A model generated the notes under the pieces. The model was not told where the DNA came from and ran no database searches. It saw nothing but the letters and a program-made list of their open reading frames with translations. This document shows, piece by piece, positions 59,001 through 64,000 of a stretch of DNA of 64,000 nt; within the stretch, counting starts at the first letter, position 1, and each line of letters starts with the position of its first letter. Position numbers and translations under genes: made by a program. Source of the DNA: Gordionus sp. m RMFG-2023 (taxonomy: Eukaryota; Nematomorpha; Gordioida; Chordodea; Parachordodidae); the NCBI RefSeq assembly GCF_954871325.1, contig NC_088775.1:46415561-46479560 (forward strand), read 5' to 3'.

Positions 59001-61271
59001 ATTTCTAGTGTAACATTTCCAAAAAATATTTTCAGCGAAAAACTTTGATCTAATGGAGCATGGGTTGTTACTCTCCATTTCACAAGTTACAGTAATCAAT
59101 GTCAATATCATTGGAACGGCTAATGTAAGTGGTAATGAGAAACTAAATTCTTGAATCGTAACTTTACAAGTAAATTTGCATACGTAATAACATAGTAAAC
59201 AGGCGAATACTTGAGCTATAATTATCATCCAAAATGTAATGTATGGAACATTTATTGGAGAAATAAGCGTAGCTCCTAAAAGATTTTCTTCTTTACTAAT
59301 GCCTAACCTCGTTGCTTCCTCTTTTAAATTGTTTACACGAATAAAAGATGGCAAATAATCTCTCAATACCTTGATAGTGAGTGAAGAATTATTGTTATAA
59401 ATAGCACTCCCCCCAATTCTCCATGCCTGCTCCAGTATCCATTTATGATAATCAAGTGTGGGTATATTTTGTGGGCCTTTTTTAATCAAGTCGAGCAGAT
59501 TATTGTCAATGGTGTGCGTACTTTCAACAGCTATATTTATTAATTTGTTCAAAGCAACATTACTATCGTTTGTTATCCTTGGCCTCATTATAAAATCGTA
59601 ATTATCAATCACTACATAGCCCAAAGGGGAATATTCAGCTGCAACAGGGGAAAAAAATATCGGTAATAAAGTTTTGCGATACATGTTTAGTGTTTGGGTA
59701 GGCGTTTCAAATATCGTATTTACGTCGAAAAAATTGTACTCTAACGTAAACAAAGCATACGAACTAATCACGCAAAAGGTCAAAAATAATTTCCAGAGGC
59801 TTATGTAAACATAAGTTTTAGCCCTGGATCTTTTCAGCTTTTCCTTGATTGATGATAGGATGTGTACGCACGAAAATGAATTAGAACATTTATCTACAAA
59901 ATTTTCCCACCAACTAAGTGATATTAATATTGCCGCTAAAGGAATTGCCCACCCCAATCCATCCTTATTCATTTTTAAAAAAAAATTCATTCCATACAAA
60001 ATTGAGTTTTGTTTGTTGTTGGTTATGTTAAAATCTTTAGAACTTTTAAAATTATTTCCTCTAAAGTTTATTTTTTTAGTTATTCCCTCAACATGTATAT
60101 TTTGACCTTCAATTGCCATCAGGGGCCATACAATTAGGCCAACAATAAATGATATAATAGAAAGGAGATCTAATCCGATTTTAACCCACTTAAAATTTTT
60201 AACAGGTTTGTTATTTTGGCTTAATGAAAGTGGCAAGTTTGCATTTGATCTGCAAAACATGTGCAAAATTCCTGGTATGATACAAAAACAATGTGTTATC
60301 ATTATTCCGTGGGCAGAATCGAGGTTTGGAAGAACTTTCAATACAAACAAACAAATTCCTATTGTATGAAGGGTTTCAATACTGAAAACCTAACATGTTT
60401 TTTTTTATTTATTAAAATTAATATTATTATAATATATATATTTTATTTATTTTCGATATTTTATTATTAATTATCATGCAAATCTAATTAATTCACAATA
60501 TATGGATCTGAAATATTTATTTATAAAATTTCAAATGTAATTTACTATGCCAAAAATTCTCCAAGAAGGTGATAACGTAGTGTGAAATAAAACTTGCCTC
60601 AAACTACGTATAAATATAAAAACGTATGGCATACAAACGCAAATCAAAATTGACCACAACCACTTTAAGGAGGCAGCTTTGAAAGGATCTAAAAACGGTT
60701 GAATAGGATAATTGTATTTAAGACTTGACGGTGAACCGCCTTTTATATTCTCTTCCGAACGGAGTTTATTATTATCCAACCTATTCTTGGTTTCTGCCAT
60801 AGTATTAACAATATACTTTTTATCATAGATGGCATAAAGGGCTAAGTGACTATTTTTTTTTGGTCGAGAAATTTTGTTTACCTTTTGTTCATCAACAATA
60901 TAGGAAACAGGCTCTACGATGGAAATATGTTTCGAATTGCGAGTCAAACAAACTTCCTTTAAATGAAAATCTTTCATTGTATTATGGATGGTAGAAGGGT
61001 TATCATTTGATAATATAGGGAAATCTAAATGTCTAGAAAAATTTTCGGAATGTAGGCTGGCAGTTATAATCAAGAGACAACCCATACTGATCATAGTAGT
61101 CAGTAATACCATAATGAAAGTTAATAAATAAATCAATAGTTTGGAAATCTGTTTGAAAACTTCAACCAATTGACTAGACTCATCAAAATCTTTGGTATCA
61201 ATTGGAACTATGCGGAAGATGTCCCATGGGGTTGTTGTACTATAGGTACTATTCGATCTGTTAAATTTCAT
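45559..61271 (-). CDS. CHS: Chitin synthase, animal type, 12-exon gene (whole locus)
   Basis: Encodes a family 2 glycosyltransferase that polymerises UDP-GlcNAc into chitin at the plasma membrane. Exons (minus strand, in order): 61271-60546, 60389-58888, 58832-58733, 58574-58150, 58058-57979, 57753-57651, 54442-54289, 54242-54032, 53876-53676, 53541-52003, 51750-51578, 47049-45559. All junctions are GT-AG and keep frame, giving 6,705 nt and 2,234 residues. Signature motifs in order: CATMWHE (about 898-904), LDGDVD (1064-1069, catalytic Asp pair), EDRWL (1169-1173), QRRRW (1206-1210), WGTRE (1389-1393). Multispan membrane blocks flank the core. Known arthropod enzymes are about 1,500-1,600 residues; the extra length here lies mainly in the cytosolic stretch after WGTRE and in the C-terminal tail. 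Least certain points are the 3' ends of exons 3 and 10. No stop or frameshift is seen, so the gene looks functional. Confidence 0.95.
48448..48510. repeat. Short imperfect-boundary tandem repeat (two units of about 31 bp)
   Basis: TATTAATAATATATTTTTTA followed by TAATTCATA occurs twice in a row just upstream of the BED ORF. Confidence 0.8.
48557..48844 (+). CDS. BED-type zinc-finger protein of a hAT element
   Basis: 95 residues, intact. The BED finger has SEIWAKF at 28-34, Cys50, Cys53, His67 and His71 (QCKNC ... HLKRHKC), the DNA-binding domain normally at the N-terminus of hAT transposases. The catalytic and dimerisation regions are absent and the ORF ends at a natural stop before the 3' GC array. 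It could bind the element's own ends and act as a repressor, or be simple debris of a deleted transposase; the sequence cannot decide. Confidence 0.8.
   Translation: MAQNTNDIINKIKNNIYSFRNTNNNLKSEIWAKFNIIIDENKKNIGYVQCKNCSSILSYNYKHGTSHLKRHKCDGKSMKINKFFLHLKNQPINVI
49619..49766. mobile_element. 148-bp hAT MITE with perfect 8-bp target duplication
   Basis: Ends CAGAGTTGTTAAAGGAT and, inverted, CAGAGTTGTTAAAAGAT. Flanks 49611-49618 and 49767-49774 both CAAATTAC. The interior is almost wholly repeats of TATCTGTATCTAGAT. Ends match those of the 24782-25880 hAT element, a possible autonomous relative. It sits 51 bp from the right target duplication of the larger hAT element. Confidence 0.93.
50160..50880 (-). 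mobile_element. LINE fragment, copy D (minus strand), degraded
   Basis: The minus-strand piece 50377-50162 reads RHKRINKIIINLLFKTDVPSHLEP then RPNG, aligning with RHKSINNILLAALKKVNIPSTLEP...RPDG of copy C. Near 50.75 kb GLLGPPLFFLIINNIL resembles the RT GDPLGPLLFxLxI motif. Same LINE clade, more diverged than copies A-C. Within intron 11, same strand as the gene. Confidence 0.65.
51082..51264. mobile_element. Palindromic MITE, copy 3 (about 183 bp)
   Basis: Starts TAGTGTTGTTAAACGG and ends in the inverse of TAAGTGTTGTTAAATAG. It shares the core CAGAAAGGTTTGGGCATCT with copy 1. In chitin synthase intron 11. Confidence 0.65.
51578..51750 (-). CDS. CHS: Chitin synthase exon 11
   Basis: Residues 1681-1738. 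Reads RVTWVND, then DEETFWKELIETYLYPLDED and KSDLKSLRNK, the counterpart of arthropod ...NWIDD...FWKDLLDKYLYPID...DLKELRN before the last membrane domain. Acceptor GATGTAG|AGAGG, donor ACAAA|GTTTGA in phase 0. Not a long ORF; found by family similarity. Followed by the 4.5-kb intron 11. Confidence 0.92.
52003..53541 (-). CDS. CHS: Chitin synthase exon 10 (EDRWL, QRRRW, membrane block, cytosolic extension)
   Basis: Residues 1168-1681. Begins GEDRWLSTLLLQQGYRVEY, then FYNQRRRWIPS (the acceptor/translocation motif) and five or more hydrophobic spans including PGTIFLMIVGA and HPQEFW, ending the block at WGTREV. About 290 cytosolic residues follow: Lys/Arg-rich, then an acidic run (SSSDEESDQD), a Cys cluster (CGTLCRLTCC) and a basic stretch. 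This extension is longer than in arthropod enzymes I know. The 3' end at ATAG|GTTATA is chosen because the phase fits exon 11 and gives DDIERVTWVND; a donor nearer the stop (CAAA|GTTTCT) is a weaker alternative. Confidence 0.92.
53676..53876 (-). CDS. CHS: Chitin synthase exon 9
   Basis: Residues 1101-1168. Reads PMIWYQKFEYAIGHWFQKA, TEHMIGCVLCSPGCFSLFR and HYVQYDQG, nearly identical to the most conserved part of animal chitin synthases. Acceptor AAAG|GTCCTATG, donor CAAG|GTTAGT. Confidence 0.96.
54032..54242 (-). CDS. CHS: Chitin synthase exon 8 (LDGDVD catalytic motif)
   Basis: Residues 1031-1101. Begins VMYMYYLLGQKL and contains ILTLDGDVDVKP, with the metal/UDP-binding Asp residues of GT2 enzymes at about 1065 and 1067, then LLIDLMKKN and GAACGRIHPVGAG. 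Starts at TATAG|GTAATG; the donor GCAG|GTCTTA splits a Gly codon. Confidence 0.96.
54289..54442 (-). CDS. CHS: Chitin synthase exon 7
   Basis: Residues 979-1030. Reads AVHRTPMRLAPPRKVIMPYGG, then KLIWNLPGRNTLNVHMKDR and NKKRWSQ, matching arthropod EVHQTxxRLxPPKKxPTPYGGRLxWTLPGK...RHRKRWSQ. Acceptor TTTTAG|TGCGG completes a Ser codon from exon 6. Separated from exon 8 by a 46-bp intron. Confidence 0.95.
54880..55740 (+). mobile_element. LINE copy C: 3' end of an RLE-type non-LTR retrotransposon
   Basis: Truncated at its 5' end, as usual for LINEs, and better preserved than copies A and B. Contains the C-terminal zinc finger and endonuclease region, then a second open piece (FIPIVTNTLGMFGNEALNFI...) one frame away. 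It ends in T-rich sequence near 55.74 kb. Inserted antisense in chitin synthase intron 6. Noticeably less AT-rich than its surroundings, suggesting recent arrival. Confidence 0.85.
54905..55537 (+). pseudogene. LINE copy C protein C-terminus: zinc finger plus restriction-like endonuclease
   Basis: The open frame runs through QKDWDAPLIARSVEYLISRPF, SGYEWLEAIP and EQLRISIALRLGC. Then comes a CxxC...HxxxC finger (CIDCGQP ... HPLHC) and RHKSINNILLAALK. It then reads IRPDGISLIPW and TWDYTCVD, fitting the RPD...D core of restriction-like endonucleases in R2-type LINEs. A frame change after residue LCSF (near 55.51 kb) separates the last 60 or so residues. No RT is present in this copy. Confidence 0.75.
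57020..57466. mobile_element. GC-array hAT MITE (447 bp)
   Basis: Ends TAGAGATCTGCA and, inverted, TAGTGATCTGCA. Flanks CTTACGAT and TTTATGAT match at 6 of 8, both differences C to T. Many GGGCCGGGCC units. Lies in chitin synthase intron 6, 185 bp from exon 6. Confidence 0.88.
57651..57753 (-). CDS. CHS: Chitin synthase exon 6
   Basis: Residues 945-979. Reads AHIFVDEAFEEDD then INSFVKQLISVVDIAAS, matching arthropod THIFFDDAFE...VNRFVxxLIxxIDEAAS. Acceptor TTACAG|CTCAT, donor GCAAG|GTTGAA. It is followed by intron 6, one of the two large introns. Confidence 0.93.
57979..58058 (-). CDS. CHS: Chitin synthase exon 5
   Basis: Residues 918-945, an 80-nt exon too short for an ORF scan, found by family similarity. 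It reads MDEDQSARRKAEKFL then DPDYYEFE, matching arthropod LDEDQxARR...DPDYYEFE. Acceptor TTTTAG|AATGG, donor GAAG|GTTATA; the split codons at both ends are completed correctly by exons 4 and 6. Confidence 0.93.
58150..58574 (-). CDS. CHS: Chitin synthase exon 4 (start of catalytic domain, CATMWHE)
   Basis: Residues 777-918. Starts after TTTCAG with DNEKIDYG, then an acidic and Asn-rich cytosolic stretch, and ends in IYICATMWHETADEM, the conserved first strand of the metazoan chitin synthase catalytic domain. The donor TTCAG|GTTTAT splits an Arg codon completed by exon 5. Confidence 0.93.
58733..58832 (-). CDS. CHS: Chitin synthase exon 3
   Basis: Residues 743-776. Follows a 55-bp intron and restores the frame as TDK-LFVSPMY...SLNRRRD, matching the arthropod KLFVxPMY...LNRRRD block at the start of the cytosolic domain. 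I end it at GCT|GTAAAA; an alternative donor 33 bp further (GGA|GTAAAA), also phase 0, would add 11 residues. Neither changes the frame. Confidence 0.85.
58888..60389 (-). CDS. CHS: Chitin synthase exon 2 (N-terminal membrane domain)
   Basis: Residues 243-743. Begins at the acceptor TTAG|GTTTTCAG and joins exon 1 to read IVFSIETLHTIG, the counterpart of the conserved ...AESLHVIG segment, which fixes both splice sites. Contains several hydrophobic spans, the QTWITIHIWYPK segment (arthropod QTWITxHIWxPK) and VERLAKTDK. Its donor splits the Lys codon (AA|GTTAAA). Long for an exon (1.5 kb) and uninterrupted. Confidence 0.92.
60546..61271 (-). CDS. CHS: Chitin synthase exon 1 (N-terminus, first membrane spans)
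   Basis: Residues 1-242. The start Met is followed after a Ser/Thr-rich stretch by WDIFR, matching the WDxFR segment near the N-terminus of arthropod chitin synthases, which supports this ATG. A hydrophobic span (about residues 46-72) is followed by a hydrophilic loop, then a second span ending FIFIRSLRQVLF, equivalent to the conserved IRSxR segment after a membrane helix. The donor is ATA|GTAAAT in phase 0; reading on instead meets a stop four codons later. Confidence 0.9.
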
Positions 61272-62217
61272 GACAGAAGTAGATATTTTATAAAAATAAT
61301 CAAATCAAATCACATTTTAATTTTAAAAGTTAATTTGAAAAATTATATCAAATGATTATACATATTCATTTCTAAAAATTTCTTTTATAACTGAATTGAA
61401 TAAATATGTCATGTTACAGAAAATGTTAAAAATTAGGCAACACGTATATTAGCATACAAATATACTAGTCTATTAGTGCATTGTCAGTAAACCTATTTAA
61501 AAAAGAATCAAATATTCAAATCATTTTGAATTATACGAATTGAATTATATAGAGGGTTTTTAAATAGTAATAAAAATGCATAAACTGTATAAATATGAAA
61601 GTTTCAAACTACTTATTATTTTATCATTGTTCACTTTCATAATATCCTATGCAAATAGATGTTTTTTTAAAAAAAATATTTCTCACATTTTTTCAATGTT
61701 ATCTTGAATTAATTTCCGTTTTAGGGATATTATTTTTAACTCTAAATCAATATTAAACAAAAATGTGTGCTGTGCTAGAACCAATTTTGTAAATCGTCTA
61801 TAATTTACACATCTTTTTATATCTTAAAATACTATATTTCAACCGATCAGACCACCGGGGCGAGGCTTCCAAAACTATTTAATTTCCTGCCCTATAATGG
61901 ATAAAAATGCCTTATTAGAATTATCTTAATTGTTTAAATTATAAGCATACAATAAAATTTAGTCTAAAATAATAAATTAATAAATAGTTATATCAACAGT
62001 TGGGACATATGAAATACATGGTTTTTCCCATTTTTTAAAAAATATTAGCATAATATTGGATAAAAGTTCCATAAAATAACCAAAGATAAAATATAAATTT
62101 AGAAAAATATTTTATAATGATATATTAATAGTTCAAATTACCCTGCCCAAATACCATTAACAATATCTTTACTAATCATGATTAAAATAGTTTCTAAACA
62201 CAATAGATTTATAGGAA
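61272..62217. other. AT-rich upstream region of the chitin synthase gene
   Basis: Presumably holds the 5' UTR and promoter, but no TATA or initiator can be singled out in such AT-rich DNA and no 5' exon is evident. Confidence 0.3.
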
Positions 62218-62530
62218 TTTGCTGGGGGGGGCATCATTAGATGGGGTTTTCACCATGAATTTTATTGGAAGTTTTTAGGTCCACATATTGTAGTTTGGCT
62301 ATATTAGATTTTCATATAATTCACTTTTTTTATAAAGTTTTTTTTCTAAAAATTTTGAATTATAATCGTTAATTTAAAAAGTTATTAGCTTATACTAATA
62401 AAAATTATTTTGGGTTGTAAACTTGTTTTACTATAATATTTACAAAAACAGACAAATTTATATTAGCAGGTGGGGGGGGGGGGGATTTGTTTCTCCTCCC
62501 CTTCTAGGTTACGAGCTTGTTAACACCTTT
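62218..62530 (-). repeat. Poly-G/C dispersed repeat, copy 3 (inverted)
   Basis: The minus strand repeats the block order of copies 1 and 2 (poly-C/G tract, TAATTCAAAAT, ATCTAATATAGCC). Poly-G runs lie at 62223-62229 and 62472-62484. About 1 kb upstream of the chitin synthase start codon. Confidence 0.5.
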
Positions 62531-62945
62531 AAGGTTCGTAAAACATTCATAAATTGTAAATGAAGACTCATACTATGCTATAAAGGTTAAATAATATATT
62601 AGTTATATTAAATTTCATATAAATTCTTTTGCAAATTTCCAAATTTACATTGAAATTTAATATCTCATAAAATTTTTAATAATATTTATAGCAAAATATT
62701 TTTTATATAAAAACGCCCACTATTAAAATCAATATTGGGGCCGAATCTAATGATCCTAGTTTGCTAATTTTAAAAATGATATAAATGGTTTGCCATGCCC
62801 CAAGTTTCAACTAGCTCCTATTTCTCAATCATCAAATCAATAAATAAAAATATCATAATTATTCACATTTTTAATAGATTTAGAAATCAAAATTTTATAA
62901 GGATAGTAAATTTTCGATATTTTTAAAAAAACTCCTTTAATTCCA
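62531..62945. other. AT-rich DNA without recognisable features
   Basis: No coding or repeat signal seen. Confidence 0.3.
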
Positions 62946-62950
62946 AATCA

Positions 62951-63180
62951 GAGACATGCAGAGGTTGCTATTGCACATTCTTGGCCGTATTTGTAAAAAA
63001 CTTTTTGGAAATATATTTTATTTCATCTATTTATTATATATATACATAATAATAACAATTTTAAATATTCAGCCCAGCCCGGTTATAGAAAAATAAATCT
63101 TTCAACCCGACGGGTATTTTTTTTATGTCATCCGGGATTTTTTTTAAACTTTATGGCCCGGCCCGTGTACCCGGTAATGA
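62951..63180. mobile_element. Decayed GC-array hAT MITE
   Basis: Starts CAGAGACATGCAGAGG, matching the CAGAGACCTGCAG end of the 48.03-kb element. Inside are GGCCGTATTTG, CAGCCCAGCCCGG and GGCCCGGCCCGTG. The right end is eroded and no target duplication is visible. Confidence 0.5.
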
Positions 63181-64000
63181 ATAATTATACATATAAATAC
63201 CAATGGAACTAATTGTATAATAATTTTCAATTTCGTATTAATTTTTAAATAGGCCCTAAATAATTCAAAATTCATGGCAAGATTATCTGAATTTTATAAG
63301 ATAGGTACACACTTACTGGAATATTACAGTAATCAGATTTATCAAGTTAAAAACGTGCATATTAAATGCCTGTACTATTTTCTTCCTTAAATTATTTAAT
63401 TGAAGGTTTTAATTTCGAATTTGGGTAAATAATTAAAAAATTGTTACTTCTTTTTAGAGGCTATTACTTCAGGGGAGTATTTAGCTTCATAGGCTTAAGG
63501 GTTATAGGAACTACTGACTTGTATTGCCTAATTTACAACATTGCTTATAACATTATATATTTAAACATAATTTCACTCATTTAAGTATCAGTTTTTATAC
63601 TCTAAGATTATTTACCATTTTATGCTTTCTTACTATTTATAATTTAGATTTAATTTCTTTTTTTCGTTAAAATTTATGTATAAATTTATAGGTTAAGCAT
63701 CTAAATATTTATTCACCTCTGCCCAGTTTTTATATCTTTATCACTTCCCGTTGGTTCATAGTCGCTATAAATCGAGGCTTTCTCTTTATCACTTTTTTGC
63801 GCTTCCATTCCTTTTATGTTTATCTGAATAGCATGTTAAAATCTGACTTTGTTACTATTATACTCTTGTTGTGACGATCTGACGATCTGTTTAAATGATA
63901 GTCATGCTTTAAAAGGTTTCAGACAAATTACAATATTGTTAATGGTTACATTACTAAAAATTTACAGATCAATTAAAAGGGTATCTCAGATAATCAAATA
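63181..64000. other. AT-rich DNA without recognisable features
   Basis: No gene recognised up to the window edge; a feature continuing beyond it cannot be excluded. Confidence 0.3.

Noticed and set aside
59845-60105. Plus-strand ORFs opposite chitin synthase exons
   Set aside because: Antisense shadows of exons 1, 2 and 12 without independent coding signal.
61272-61400. Core promoter of the chitin synthase gene
   Set aside because: TATA-like words are everywhere in this AT-rich DNA; no site stands out.

Overview
The window is AT-rich eukaryotic DNA carrying one confidently identified host gene, a chitin synthase of the animal type. It lies on the minus strand from about 61.27 kb down to 45.56 kb. 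Everything else I can identify is transposon-derived. The gene has 12 exons with GT-AG introns, some as short as 46 and 55 bp, and its motif set and membrane layout are those of metazoan (arthropod-like) family 2 chitin synthases. An animal with a compact-intron, AT-rich, repeat-laden genome (for example an arthropod such as a copepod or mite) is the best reading. The sequence alone does not fix the taxon.

Layout. 0.4-3.3 kb and 14.3-17.6 kb hold two related copies of a LINE (non-LTR retrotransposon with N-terminal zinc finger, reverse transcriptase and, in the second copy, a C-terminal zinc finger plus restriction-like endonuclease region). 4-14 kb holds short non-autonomous elements and a hAT transposase remnant near 9.75-10.1 kb. 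18.3-20.2 kb is a foldback (long inverted repeat) element, and 21.8-22.2 kb is a small terminal-inverted-repeat element with a tRNA-like core. 22.8-26.9 kb holds hAT elements. 27.1-30.5 kb is a broken Ty3/gypsy-type LTR-retrotransposon fossil into which a hAT element has inserted. 30.6-36.1 kb is featureless AT-rich DNA. 40.0-42.6 kb has a Tc1/mariner-type element with about 120-bp inverted repeats, followed at once by a pogo/Tigger-type transposase remnant. 43.8-44.2 kb is a hAT MITE.

The chitin synthase gene (45.56-61.27 kb) encodes an inferred 2,234 residues: an N-terminal membrane domain, the cytosolic GT2 catalytic core (CATMWHE, LDGDVD, EDRWL, QRRRW), a WGTRE segment, and a C-terminal membrane domain with a long basic tail. 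Two introns have swollen with transposons. Intron 6 (3.2 kb) holds a well-preserved LINE 3' part and a hAT MITE. Intron 11 (4.5 kb) holds a hAT element encoding an intact BED zinc-finger ORF, a 148-bp hAT MITE, a LINE fragment and a palindromic MITE. The other nine introns are 46-252 bp.

The most notable pattern is a diverse hAT community. At least seven elements have 8-bp target duplications I can read on both sides (four perfect, the rest with one or two mismatches). Several carry GC-rich subterminal arrays that stand out sharply from the AT-rich background. Coordinates of exons follow splice-site and frame consistency read by eye; those of degraded repeats are approximate.
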